DNA of 60,613 bases from contig JARSSP010000053.1 in the NCBI GenBank assembly GCA_029624675.1, positions 11,217-71,829 of the forward strand, given 5' to 3'. This DNA comes from Candidatus Contendibacter sp. GTDB lineage: Bacteria; Pseudomonadota; Gammaproteobacteria; Competibacterales; Competibacteraceae. Within the stretch, counting starts at the first letter, position 1; every line of letters starts with the position of its first letter. The notes below the pieces were generated by a model, which was not told the DNA's origin, ran no database searches, and saw only the letters and a program-made list of their open reading frames with translations. The position numbers and the translations under genes were made by a program. Shown here piece after piece: positions 50,455-59,683 of the stretch.

Positions 50455-50670
50455 TCATCCTGACCATGCCATTTGGCAGTTGTGCCATAAGCCGGCCAAT
50501 TTTGCCCAGTCGCCCGCATCGAACGTGGCGGCGAACATCTCGGCGAGTAACGCAGCGCCGCGTAGGTGGTCATCGAGAAGATGCGGTAGCCATCGACCAC
50601 CATCGTCTTGTCGGACATGTGCGAGAAACGCGGAAGGTTTGCTGGGCACGAAGAAATCCCCCTCTTGCAA
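50455..50670 (-). pseudogene. Remnant of Cas3 HD-nuclease N-terminus
   Basis: A 71-residue frame reads FLAHVRQ, then DDHLRGAALLAEMFAATFDA and DWAKLAGLWH, which resembles the start of Cas3 HD domains (the usual HDLGK after LWH is lost: LWHNCQMAW). The frame breaks at that point. No other cas gene or CRISPR array was found in the window, so this is a relic of a type I system. A motif-based call from a short segment. Confidence 0.5.
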
Positions 50671-50998
50671 TACATCATGGACTTGGCGATGAGCTTCACT
50701 CCTGCCGCCCCCCTACCCGCTACTCTTCCAACCGTTTCACCGACAATGGCGCAACCGTCTTCAGTTCCTGGGGAATCGGGAGCCCTCCAATTTCTCCAGC
50801 AGCCAGTGAAATTAAATCGGTTTCGGGTCGTACTTTTCCTATGTGGCGTTCCGGTTTCATTGCCGCTGGCGCCACTCCCACAAGCGGATGATGTTGCCGC
50901 GCCGCTAGCGGTTCTCGTTTAGCCATGGGCGTTCACGCCGCTTGACTATCGCTAATAACAGGTTTAATTAAAAACAATAATTTTTAGGAGGAAATGCC
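50671..50998. other. Intergenic region, decayed sequence plus leader of secreted-protein gene
   Basis: This 328-base gap has only short, unsupported frames. A minus-strand one at 50720-50926 ends IPQELKTVAPLSVKRLEE and may be another fragment, but I cannot assign it. The last 60 bases are AT-rich: TTGACT (50942-50947) with TTTAAT (50963-50968), 15 bases apart, is a possible promoter, followed by AGGAGGA before ATG 50999. Confidence 0.5.
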
Positions 50999-53905
50999 AT
51001 GTCATCCACAAGCGCGCGGGTTGGATTAGCTGGTTTGCTACTGGGGCTGCTGCTTCCCTTGGAGACGGCGGCGGCGATCATCGGCGCCTTCGAGGGACCG
51101 GATGACGGGCAGATAGCGGCTGGAGTGGGAATCATCCGGGGCTGGGCGTTTTCCGATACCGCTGGCGTGCGCGTCACCCAGGTGACGTTGCGCATTGACG
51201 AAACCCAGTCGCTCGCCATTCCCTGTTGCAGCGCCCGCCAGGATGTGCAAGGCGTGTTTCCCCAATATCCGGCCGAGAACACTTACAACAGCGGCTTTGG
51301 CGTTACCTTCAACTACGGCAACCTGGCCGCCGGCCCGCACACGCTGGTCGTGGAGGTACAGGATAGCAGCGGGGCCCAAACCCGGTTCACGCACCAGGTC
51401 GCCGTGGTCAAGCTGGCGGACTCAGCCTATATCGACCGGGTCGATTTGACCGGGGCCAGCGCGACGCGGGAGGGACAGGAGGTGCTGATCGCCGGGTTGC
51501 GCGTGCGTGACAAGGCCAGCCAGAAAATAGCCCAGGTCAATGCCCGGCTGCGCTGGTTCCCAAATCTCCAGGGGCTGGGGCTGGTGGCGGCCACCACCAC
51601 CGGCACGGTTAGCGCCCTCGCGCCGCTGGCCACGCCGGTCGGAGTCAGCGCCACGCCCAGCCAGGCGGTGGCGGAAATTCCCCATGCCGCGCTGGAAAGT
51701 CCCAACAGCGGCGAAACCGGGGCGGGCATCGCCATCTTGCGCGGTTGGGTCATCGCCCCGGCGGGCCGCGCCATCCAGCAGGTACAGTTGCTCGTGGACG
51801 GCCAGCCAACGCTGACCGTGCCCTGCTGCTCGCGGCGAACCGACGTGGCGGCGGCGTTTCCCAACGAACCCAACGCCGCCAACAGCGGTTTTGGCGCAAC
51901 CCTCAACTATGGCAACCTGACGCCGGGCGTGCACCGGTTGACCGTTGACATCACCGACAACGGCGGCGCCAAGCGCCGGTTCACCCGTGGCATCCTGACC
52001 CGGCGGCCGGGCAACTTCAGTTTTCTCACCCAACTGGATTTTGGCAGCGCCACGGTTCGCCTTGCCGGTGGCGAACTGGTGGTGCAAGGAGCGCTGGCGA
52101 CCGACAAGGCGACCGGCCAGACCGCGCGCAGCGATTTGCGCTATCGCTGGGACAACGCCGCGCAAGCGTTCTTGCTAGTCGAGGAGAGTGTTGACACGGT
52201 CACCGTCGTCAACACCAACTGCGACGTGAACGGCGATACCTCTAGCTTGGATGCCTTGCGCCAACATCCCGGCCCCGATGGGATTTCGCTGCAAGAGGCC
52301 GTTCAGGCAGTCAATCGGATTGGCAATTCGTTGGCCAGCGGTAACCGAGTCGCCGTGGATTTTGCGAGGGGAGGCGAGTGGCCGTCGGAGTGTCCCGACA
52401 TCCTCTACGGCAAGATTACCCTCAACGGTGATACGGATGGTGACGGAGTTCCTAACGTAACGCTTTCAGGCTCAGGCGACTTCCTTGGAACTTCTGGTAG
52501 CGATATTACCGTCCGAAGCTTCACGATCAATAAGGAGATTCGGAGCGGCGTTTCGATTAACCGTTCAGCGGCGGATATCGCTTTCCTGTCCAGCATCCTC
52601 GTCGGAGGCATAAGCTTGGGTTCAGCGGGGCCACATGTGGGCGAATCCGGGCAAGTGGGGCCAGTTACCGTGCCGGCAGCGGCCGACGACACTTCAATGA
52701 AGCGGGTTCTGATTAGTGGCAACGAGATAAAGAGTAGCGGAGACAGGTTGCTGCTTGCCTCAGTAGGCGACGTCAGTGATCCCGCTTTAATCGAGCTCAC
52801 TCAAATCAATGTCTTTAATAATAACATGGCTTGTGAAAACAAATCCTATTGTCACGTTATTGTATTCGAAGACGCCCATAATTCAAAACTGGCGATCACC
52901 ATGGAAGCAGTGGTCAGTCAAAATATTATTATTAACCAGGCGGCCGGAGGAAGCGCCGTTTGGGTCAGTGGTATTTATCAGGACAGACCAGTGGCGGTTA
53001 GCACAAAAATCATGGAAGTGACAGGTAATTCCATCGTTAATCAAAACAATAACATTGAAAATGACAAGCACGGCATCTTTTTGCGCGGCGGATACACGGA
53101 ACCCTCGCAAAACAGTACGATCATTGCCAAGTTACTGGAAAATACCATTGAGGGCCATTTTCTCTCGGGAATTCATTCAGTGGCTGGATCGCAGGGAGCC
53201 AATAAAAACACCGCTGTGTTGGACATAAGAAACAATACCCTCAATCTCCAATTTTCGCAGTCGTCGGAGGAAGCGATTGCGGTACAGGGCGGTAACGACG
53301 CCTCATCCAATACCGTTGATGTTGAGCTTTTTCGAAACACGATCAATATCTCACCTCAGAGCAGTTCATCCGGTGCGAGGGGCATCCTCCTGTCTGGCGG
53401 AACAGCTTGCCTGGGTTGCAATCCGCCCGCTCCCAGCCTTGATAACCTGGTGACGGGAAATCTCACCTCCAACACCACTCAGGATGCTAATCCCGACAAT
53501 ACGGATATCGCCGTTTTTGGCGCGGTGCAAAATGATCCCACTAAAACGGTTATAGAAAACCAGGTACTCGCCAACATTATCGGTAATACCGCGCGTCGTA
53601 TCCTTTGTGAAGATCACGTACCAGGCAATACGGCCAAATGCGTCTGCCAGGACAATACCACCGAATGCACGACGACGGCCTCGGCGGCCAGTTCGGGATC
53701 ACGATCGCGGTCCAGTTCAGTCTCCACCCGATGGACCCAGCAGCTAACCGGCCACCAAGGCCGCGTTATGGCGCGGGAACAGGAATTTCGGGAAAAGGCG
53801 AAACAAACCAATGACCCGCAGCTAAGCCTCCAGTATCTGGAAATCGCTGATCGCTTTCATGATCTGAGTGACCGGCTGGCCACCCGCCTCCAGCGTGGCT
53901 GGTAA
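50999..53905 (+). CDS. Large secreted protein, twin Ig-like repeats plus right-handed beta-helix
   Basis: A 968-residue exported protein; AGGAGGA precedes ATG 50999 by six bases. After the signal peptide come two copies of an Ig-like unit (about residues 28-135 and 232-340), each with IRGW or LRGWV, a CCS pair, and NSGFG(A/V)T(L/F)NYGNL. Residues 400-860 are Asn/Ile/Val-rich and look like a right-handed beta-helix (parallel beta-helix, PbH1-type). The C-terminus has a Ser/Arg stretch and a coiled-coil end (QEFREKAKQTNDPQLSLQYL). Base composition becomes AT-rich from about 52450 to 53600. The function is unknown; surface or adhesin-like. Confidence 0.8.
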   Translation: MSSTSARVGLAGLLLGLLLPLETAAAIIGAFEGPDDGQIAAGVGIIRGWAFSDTAGVRVTQVTLRIDETQSLAIPCCSARQDVQGVFPQYPAENTYNSGFGVTFNYGNLAAGPHTLVVEVQDSSGAQTRFTHQVAVVKLADSAYIDRVDLTGASATREGQEVLIAGLRVRDKASQKIAQVNARLRWFPNLQGLGLVAATTTGTVSALAPLATPVGVSATPSQAVAEIPHAALESPNSGETGAGIAILRGWVIAPAGRAIQQVQLLVDGQPTLTVPCCSRRTDVAAAFPNEPNAANSGFGATLNYGNLTPGVHRLTVDITDNGGAKRRFTRGILTRRPGNFSFLTQLDFGSATVRLAGGELVVQGALATDKATGQTARSDLRYRWDNAAQAFLLVEESVDTVTVVNTNCDVNGDTSSLDALRQHPGPDGISLQEAVQAVNRIGNSLASGNRVAVDFARGGEWPSECPDILYGKITLNGDTDGDGVPNVTLSGSGDFLGTSGSDITVRSFTINKEIRSGVSINRSAADIAFLSSILVGGISLGSAGPHVGESGQVGPVTVPAAADDTSMKRVLISGNEIKSSGDRLLLASVGDVSDPALIELTQINVFNNNMACENKSYCHVIVFEDAHNSKLAITMEAVVSQNIIINQAAGGSAVWVSGIYQDRPVAVSTKIMEVTGNSIVNQNNNIENDKHGIFLRGGYTEPSQNSTIIAKLLENTIEGHFLSGIHSVAGSQGANKNTAVLDIRNNTLNLQFSQSSEEAIAVQGGNDASSNTVDVELFRNTINISPQSSSSGARGILLSGGTACLGCNPPAPSLDNLVTGNLTSNTTQDANPDNTDIAVFGAVQNDPTKTVIENQVLANIIGNTARRILCEDHVPGNTAKCVCQDNTTECTTTASAASSGSRSRSSSVSTRWTQQLTGHQGRVMAREQEFREKAKQTNDPQLSLQYLEIADRFHDLSDRLATRLQRGW

Positions 53906-53928
53906 CCTTCACGAAAATACTCAGGATG

Positions 53929-53948
53929 CCCCGCCGCTTGCGGCGGGG
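53929..53948. repeat. GC hairpin, copy 1
   Basis: CCCCGCCGCTTGCGGCGGGG is a perfect eight-base stem with a short loop. An identical copy lies 92 bases away at 54021-54040. Confidence 0.85.
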
Positions 53949-53958
53949 AGGAATGAGC

Positions 53959-54009
53959 AATCTGGGTAGTGGGTTCGATGCCCGCTACCCAGATTGGTTT
54001 TTGTTTTTA
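53959..54009 (+). terminator. Rho-independent terminator of the secreted-protein gene
   Basis: AATCTGGGTAG (53959-53969) pairs perfectly with CTACCCAGATT (53985-53995), followed by GGTTTTTGTTTTT. An inner GGG/CCC pair extends the stem. Confidence 0.88.
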
Positions 54010-54020
54010 GTCTTTTAAAG

Positions 54021-54046
54021 CCCCGCCGCTTGCGGCGGGGTTCTTT
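54021..54046. terminator. GC hairpin, copy 2 (bidirectional terminator)
   Basis: The identical 20-base hairpin is followed by TTCTTTA on the plus strand and, on the minus strand, by CTTTAAAAG. It could therefore also serve the AarF-like gene that ends at 54086. Confidence 0.65.
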
Positions 54047-54085
54047 ACTGGGTATGGGCCACGGCGCCACAACCACTACTAGGGG

Positions 54086-55567
54086 CTATCCCTCCAATGC
54101 GTCCCGCCAGATTCCGGTCCAGTAGCGGGTCACGGTCAAGGGCAGGCCGGCCCACAGGCTGAACCAGTCCGCGTTGGACAAATGAGTCCCGAACGCGCGT
54201 GAGTGAAAGGGGACCAGCCATCGAGTCGCCGACTCCCGGCCACACTGCATCAGGCCGCTCAGGATCAGTACCTCGTCGATGGACGGCTGCCCGGAGACAT
54301 CGCCGATCACTCCCGTCAAGGTCAACAGGGCCTTGCGGAACAGGGTGAGGTTTTCGGGAAACTGCATCGCCCCAGCGGTCCCCAGTTGGTCCAGCAGCGT
54401 CATCAGCCAGTCCATGCCTGGAAACGTTCCCTGGCGCACCTGGCGCAGACCCGTCGCGACGGCGGCGCGCAAGGCCGCCGGGTCGGACGGATTCCCCAGC
54501 GCCGCGAGCGCGCGGGTCATGCCGCTCTCGTCTTGGGTCAGGGCGCTCGCCACGGCTTGCACCACGGCGACGCGCTGCGCCTTGTCGAGCGGAGTGACCA
54601 GCGCCCAGTCCAGGATCGCCAAGCGGCCATCGTTCGTCGCGAACAGGTTGCCGGCGTGGGGATCGGCGTGAAAACAGGCGGCCGATGAGGGGTTGCTCCA
54701 GAACGGCTTGGCGAGCAGGGCTTCGATCAGGAGCCGCGCCAGTCGTCGCCGCTCGCCGGGCGACAAACCGGGATCGGTCACCTTGCGGCCCTCGACCCGT
54801 TCCATCGCGGTGATGCGCGCCGTGCAAAACGGCAGCAGACTCGGAATGAGGACCGCTGGGGAATCGGCATGGAACGCGGCCGCTCGCGCTAGATGGATTT
54901 GCTCGCGGTCGAGCCGGATTTCGTGCGCCAACAGTCGGCGGATGCTGTCGAGCGTGTTGCGATAATCGAGCGCCGGCAGTTGCCGATCGGCGCAGCGCTG
55001 TTCCAGAAAGACGCCGAGCGCCGCCCAGATTTCCAGTTCTTCGTGAAGCTGCTCCTCAACGCCGGGCCGCAGCACCTTGAGCACGCCCGATAGCGGCGCG
55101 GCGCCGGCGAGGGGACGCCAGACCACGGGCACCACCACGGCGACGCTGGCCTCGGCCAGCGCCGTCGGCGCGACTTCAAGACCCGCGACCGTCCCCAATT
55201 CCCGCTGGATGATGGCGGCGATCTCCACCATCGAGGTAGTGGGCTCCATCGATTCCAGCCCTTGCAGATTGGCGCGCAATTCGGGCGCCAGGCGCCGGTC
55301 GCGCGCCACCACCTGTCCCAGCTTGTGCAGGGTCGGGCAGCGGCGGAACAGGGTCGCCAACCGGCGCGCGGGCGAGGTGGCGCGCGGCAGGCGCAGTTGC
55401 TCGGCAAGGATGGCCGCCTGCCGTGCCGGCGACAGCCGCTCCAGGAAAAACCGCAGCCCGTCCATCAGCAGGGGACGATAGGCGGCGTGGGCCTCGGGCA
55501 CGAACCCGGCGATTTGCAACTCCTCCAGCAAAGCTTGCCGGTCCAGTCGGCCGCTTGCGTTTGCCAT
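54086..55567 (-). CDS. ABC1/AarF/UbiB-family kinase-like protein
   Basis: A 493-residue protein of the UbiB/ADCK atypical kinase family. The family KxGQ motif appears as LHKLGQVVARDRRLAPELR, the Lys-containing VLKVLRPGV follows, and the metal-binding core reads HADPHAGNL then ILDWALV, where most members have DFG. It lacks the C-terminal membrane helix of UbiB. UbiB proteins support ubiquinone and lipid homeostasis. It is encoded three bases after the DUF2157 gene. Confidence 0.85.
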   Translation of the reverse strand: MANASGRLDRQALLEELQIAGFVPEAHAAYRPLLMDGLRFFLERLSPARQAAILAEQLRLPRATSPARRLATLFRRCPTLHKLGQVVARDRRLAPELRANLQGLESMEPTTSMVEIAAIIQRELGTVAGLEVAPTALAEASVAVVVPVVWRPLAGAAPLSGVLKVLRPGVEEQLHEELEIWAALGVFLEQRCADRQLPALDYRNTLDSIRRLLAHEIRLDREQIHLARAAAFHADSPAVLIPSLLPFCTARITAMERVEGRKVTDPGLSPGERRRLARLLIEALLAKPFWSNPSSAACFHADPHAGNLFATNDGRLAILDWALVTPLDKAQRVAVVQAVASALTQDESGMTRALAALGNPSDPAALRAAVATGLRQVRQGTFPGMDWLMTLLDQLGTAGAMQFPENLTLFRKALLTLTGVIGDVSGQPSIDEVLILSGLMQCGRESATRWLVPFHSRAFGTHLSNADWFSLWAGLPLTVTRYWTGIWRDALEG

Positions 55568-55570
55568 CGG

Positions 55571-56608
55571 TCATCCTCTCTCGTAGTCGTGCGTTTCGGT
55601 TTCGCGCCGCCGTTGTTCCAGTCGGAAGGTGAGCGCCAGCGCGCCGCCACCGGCGATCAACAGGCTGAGCAGTACGCCCAGGTGTTCGGCCAGATGGGCG
55701 AAAAATAGGGTATAGATCTGAATCACCAGGAAGGTCACGCCATAGCCGGTCAGCATCCGCATGGCTAACCGCGCGCCCAGCCAGACCAGCGTTCCATTTA
55801 AGCCTGCCCACAGCGCATTGAACACGACTCGTTCGGCGATTCCAGCGTGATACCACCAATGACTGGCCAGATCGAAATTGCCGAACAGGGACAGCAGCCA
55901 CAGCGCCATTTCCGCGAAGAACAGTCCGGCGGAAAGCCAGATTTTGCAGAATCCTCGATACCGCGCCAGCGGCCCGGCTTCGCTCTGCTGGTGGATGACG
56001 GCGACGGCGATCATGACGATGGCCGCCATCAGGAACCGCAGCGGGTAGTTCATCCCGAACCAGTACGCGCCCCAGCCGGAAGCGTAGCCGGTGAAGCCGC
56101 CGAACCAGGAGAAGAACACCACGGCGCTGAGCACGAGCAGCAACCCGTTGCGCAGTGCGTAGCTCAGGCCGATCAGCAATACCAGATCGATCAGCAGCAG
56201 GGCTGGCCAGTTGCCGGAACCGGTGGAATAGATCGCCCCGAGGGTGAAGGTCAGGCCGATCAGCAGCAACCCACCCAGCAATTCCACGCTCAGGCCGGTC
56301 CAGACCAGCAGGGGACGAGTGTGCTTGAGCCATTGCCCGCCGCCGAAACTGGCGAGCGTGGCGACGCCCAGCAGCACCGCCAGCTTGGTCAGCGTGAACT
56401 CGAACAGGGTCCGGCCGAGAATCACCAGGCCGGCCATGACGCTGACCGCGCCAAAGATCAGGAACCAGCGGCCCAGCGACCGCCAGTCCCAGCCCTCGGT
56501 GGGGTAGCGTTCGCGCAGTCGTTCATGGGTCATCGCGTCCAGCACGCCCTCGCGCAGCAACTCGTCCAGCTCCCGGCGAACGCGGCGATTGCGGGATTGC
56601 GGGTTCAT
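55571..56608 (-). CDS. DUF2157-type integral membrane protein
   Basis: A 345-residue protein: a soluble N-terminus (RRVRRELDELLREGVLDAMT, the DUF2157 start) and about nine to ten hydrophobic helices. It ends in a charged tail (RLEQRRRETETHDYERG). Its start overlaps the stop of the paralogous upstream gene (ATGA, 56605-56608). Function is unknown. Confidence 0.82.
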   Translation of the reverse strand: MNPQSRNRRVRRELDELLREGVLDAMTHERLRERYPTEGWDWRSLGRWFLIFGAVSVMAGLVILGRTLFEFTLTKLAVLLGVATLASFGGGQWLKHTRPLLVWTGLSVELLGGLLLIGLTFTLGAIYSTGSGNWPALLLIDLVLLIGLSYALRNGLLLVLSAVVFFSWFGGFTGYASGWGAYWFGMNYPLRFLMAAIVMIAVAVIHQQSEAGPLARYRGFCKIWLSAGLFFAEMALWLLSLFGNFDLASHWWYHAGIAERVVFNALWAGLNGTLVWLGARLAMRMLTGYGVTFLVIQIYTLFFAHLAEHLGVLLSLLIAGGGALALTFRLEQRRRETETHDYERG

Positions 56609-57585
56609 GGCTGGCGCTCCCGGTAAGCCTGACGCTCGAAACCGTAGCCAAGAACCATCGCCAGCGCCCCGGCGATGAGGAAAAACGTCCCGGCGGACAG
56701 CCGGTCCCAGAAGTGCTCGAAAAAGCGGGTGTACAAGTCAATGGCCAGGAACACGATGCCGAACCCCGTGAAGCGGGCGTCGCGCAGCCGGGCGCCGACG
56801 ACGATTTGCCCGATGCCGACAGCGGTGAAGAGCAGTACCCAGCCCAGCGGTTTCCCGAACAGCGTCAGGAACCACAGCGACAGGTTCAGGTACAGCAGGC
56901 CGAAAATCAGGTACAGCCCCCCAAACCCGGCGCAGCGTCGCAAGGGACCGGTTTCCAGCCGCCATTCATGCCAGAGACCCAGCCCGATGGTTGCCAGCGC
57001 CGCCAAGGCCATCAACCGCTCGTCCTGAATGTCAGCGAAATAGGCGCCGTGTCCGCCGTAGGTGTGCCAAGAACCCAAGCCGTGAAAGAACAGCAGCAGC
57101 GCCAGCAGCAACGGCCAGCGCAGGTAATAGCGATAGGCGGTCAGAGCGGCGAGCACGCCCGTGAGCAGCATGATCGTCGGTATGGTCCGACCTCGGGGTT
57201 CGCCGTTGAACGCAAGGTGCAGCAGCACGAAAGCGCCGAACGCCGCCGCCAGGCTGGCGGTGATCAGCACCGCGCCGGTGAAGGGATGAAGCTGTTTGGG
57301 ATCGGTGGCCAGCCGCGCCCCGAGCCACCACAGCCCCGCGCCGATGCCGCCGAGCAGCAGCGCGGCCAGCAGGGCGGATTGCGCCATCATGGCGATGAAG
57401 GCCAGCACCGCCAGCCCGAGTTGGAAGATGGCGAACAGTCCCAGCCATTTCAGCAGCGCGGTCAAAAACCGACCGCGCGTTTCGTAGCGCGGCAGCAAAA
57501 CGTTCAGCAGCGACCGGTCGATCAATCCCTGTTGATGCCAGTCGGTGACCTCGCGGGTCAGCAAGTCGCGGGTGGTGGGCAGCAT
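56605..57585 (-). CDS. DUF2157-like integral membrane protein, paralogue
   Basis: A 326-residue membrane protein with a soluble N-terminus (LTREVTDWHQQGLIDRSLLN) and about nine to ten helices. It resembles the next gene in layout (both have WLGA or WLGAR and a WFLTLFG/WLLSLFG helix), so the two arose by tandem duplication. It is separated by 87 bases from the histidine-kinase gene. Confidence 0.8.
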   Translation of the reverse strand: MLPTTRDLLTREVTDWHQQGLIDRSLLNVLLPRYETRGRFLTALLKWLGLFAIFQLGLAVLAFIAMMAQSALLAALLLGGIGAGLWWLGARLATDPKQLHPFTGAVLITASLAAAFGAFVLLHLAFNGEPRGRTIPTIMLLTGVLAALTAYRYYLRWPLLLALLLFFHGLGSWHTYGGHGAYFADIQDERLMALAALATIGLGLWHEWRLETGPLRRCAGFGGLYLIFGLLYLNLSLWFLTLFGKPLGWVLLFTAVGIGQIVVGARLRDARFTGFGIVFLAIDLYTRFFEHFWDRLSAGTFFLIAGALAMVLGYGFERQAYRERQP

Positions 57586-57672
57586 GACGGAGTTTCCGGG
57601 TAGAGATGCACCCTCGAAGTATATGCCCTTGCGAGGAGGGGCTGACCGATGGTGCGATGACGTGGTCGTCGT

Positions 57673-58983
57673 TCAACCGGCGGCGCTGGGCCAGCGGACG
57701 ATGACCCGCAGTCCTCGGCCCGATTCGGCGTCCTCCAGTCGAACGCTGGCCCGATGACGGTCGGCGATGCGCCGGACGATGGCCAGCCCCAGCCCGCTGC
57801 CGGGCGCGGTGACGTTCGCGCCGCGATAAAACCGGTCGAACACCCGTTCCCGCTCCGCCGCCGGGATGCCGGGTCCGGTGTCGCTCACGGTCAGCACCGC
57901 CTCGCTATCCGCCCGTTGAACTTGAACGTCCACCTGTCCACCCGCCGGGGTGTAACGCAAGGCGTTCTCCACCAGATTGCCCAACAGGGTGCGCAATTCG
58001 CCCGGATCGCCGGCCACGGTAGCCGTATCGCTGGGCAACAGGCCCAGGTCGAGATGGCGGTCGTCGGCGATGGGGGCGAACTCGGCGACGATCCGTTTGG
58101 CCAGTTCCAGCAAATCCACCCGTTCGGCCGATCCGGTGGTGGACGCGGCGTCCAGCCGGGCCATGGCCAGCAGTTGCTCGACCAGGTGCGAGGCGCGCAA
58201 CAGGCCGGCGCGCAATTCGCCCAGCGTTTCCGCCCGTTCCGCCGGGTCCACGGCCCGTTGCGCCATCTCGGCCTGAAGCCGGACCGCCGTCAGCGGCGTG
58301 CGCAGTTCGTGGGCGGCGTCGGCGATGAACTGGCGCTGGGCGTCGAGGGTGTGCCCCAGCCGCGCCAGCAGGTCGTTGAGGGCGTGGACCAGTGGGGTGA
58401 TTTCCGCCGGCAGTCGTTCCGCCGCCACCGGCTCCAGCGCGCCCGGCCGGCGTTGTTGAATATCGGCGGCGACGCGATGCAGGGGCCGCAAACCAGCGCC
58501 GACCCCGAACCAGATCACCAGCGCCATGCCCGGCAACAGCAACAGGAACGGCGCCAGGTTGCGCAGGGCGATGTCGGCGCTCATCCGCAACCGCAGTTGC
58601 GCGGGTTGCGCGACCTGGACGATGCGGTCGCCGGCGTACAGCGCGAACAGCCGCCAGCGTTGGCCGCGCCAGAGCAGGTCGGCGAAGCCGGGCTGGGTGG
58701 CGAAGGGCAGTTCCCAATCCTGGCGGGAGACGTACAACAGACCGCCGCCACGATCCCAGATTTGCACCAGCAGATCGCCTTCTCCCGCGCTTGCCTCGCC
58801 GCTCATCGCCAGCGCCAGCAGGTTTTGCCGCCGCAGAGCCAGCGCCGCTTGCTGCAACTGGTAATCGAACAGGGTGTTGACCTCGGCGCGGACTTGACGG
58901 TAGGTGGCGTAACCGGCGATGCCCAGCACCAGACCCAGACCGACCAGCAGGCCGAGCAGCAGGCGCTGGCGGATCGAGGTCAC
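57673..58983 (-). CDS. Sensor histidine kinase, QseC/PmrB-like
   Basis: A 436-residue membrane kinase: helix at residues 7-27, a periplasmic sensor of about 110 residues, a second helix (about 142-160), a HAMP-like linker, the H-box FIADAAHELRTPLTAV (His225), N-box LVENALRYTP, and G-boxes DTGPGIP and GSGLGLAIV. It overlaps the response regulator stop (58980-58983). Ligand unknown. Confidence 0.92.
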   Translation of the reverse strand: MTSIRQRLLLGLLVGLGLVLGIAGYATYRQVRAEVNTLFDYQLQQAALALRRQNLLALAMSGEASAGEGDLLVQIWDRGGGLLYVSRQDWELPFATQPGFADLLWRGQRWRLFALYAGDRIVQVAQPAQLRLRMSADIALRNLAPFLLLLPGMALVIWFGVGAGLRPLHRVAADIQQRRPGALEPVAAERLPAEITPLVHALNDLLARLGHTLDAQRQFIADAAHELRTPLTAVRLQAEMAQRAVDPAERAETLGELRAGLLRASHLVEQLLAMARLDAASTTGSAERVDLLELAKRIVAEFAPIADDRHLDLGLLPSDTATVAGDPGELRTLLGNLVENALRYTPAGGQVDVQVQRADSEAVLTVSDTGPGIPAAERERVFDRFYRGANVTAPGSGLGLAIVRRIADRHRASVRLEDAESGRGLRVIVRWPSAAG

Positions 58984-59642
58984 GAGGGTTCCCCAATTCG
59001 GTAGCCGACGCCCCGCACGGTGCGGATGATGCCTGGACTCAGTTTGCGGCGCAGGTTGTGGATGTGGACCTCGACGGCGTTGCTTTCCACTTCCTCGCCC
59101 CAGCCATACAGGCGGTCTTCCAGTTGCTCGCGCGACAGCGCCATGCCCGGCCGTTCCATCAAGGCGTGCAACAGGGCGAATTCTCGCGCGGACAGCGCGA
59201 CCGGCTGGCCCTGGTATTCGACGGCATGAGCGACGGGATCGAGTCGCAGCGCGCCGATTTCAATGAGATCCCGCGCCCGGCCAGCCTGGCGGCGCAGCAG
59301 CGCCCGCATCCGCGCCAGCAGTTCGGCCAGATCGAAGGGCTTGACCAGATAGTCGTCGGCGCCGCTGTCCAGACCCTTGACCCGGTCCGGCACGGCGTCG
59401 CGGGCGGTGAGAATCAGCACCGGGACGGTCAGGCCGCGTTGCCGCCAGCCGTTCAGCACCGCCAGCCCATCTTTGCGCGGCAGGCCGAGATCGAGCAGCA
59501 CCAGCGCGTAGTCGGTAGTTTCCAGCGCTCGTTCCGCGCTCCGTCCGTCCTGGACCCAGTCCACAGTGAAACCCTCGCCACGCAGCCCCTTACGCAGGCT
59601 GTCGCCGATCATCGGGTCGTCTTCCGCCAGCAGGATGCGCAT
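58980..59642 (-). CDS. OmpR-family response regulator, QseB/PmrA-like
   Basis: A 220-residue regulator. The receiver domain (AEDDPMIGDSL; phospho-acceptor Asp51 in LLDLGLP; Lys in VKPFDL) is followed by a winged-helix DNA-binding domain (VEVHIHNLRRKL, RTVRGVGYRIG). A PmrA/QseB-type box is found upstream (59695-59711), which suggests autoregulation. Its kinase follows. Confidence 0.93.
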   Translation of the reverse strand: MRILLAEDDPMIGDSLRKGLRGEGFTVDWVQDGRSAERALETTDYALVLLDLGLPRKDGLAVLNGWRQRGLTVPVLILTARDAVPDRVKGLDSGADDYLVKPFDLAELLARMRALLRRQAGRARDLIEIGALRLDPVAHAVEYQGQPVALSAREFALLHALMERPGMALSREQLEDRLYGWGEEVESNAVEVHIHNLRRKLSPGIIRTVRGVGYRIGEPS

Positions 59643-59683
59643 TTCGGTTCGGGTGATAGAGGATTAGAGGTGGCATTAGCTGC

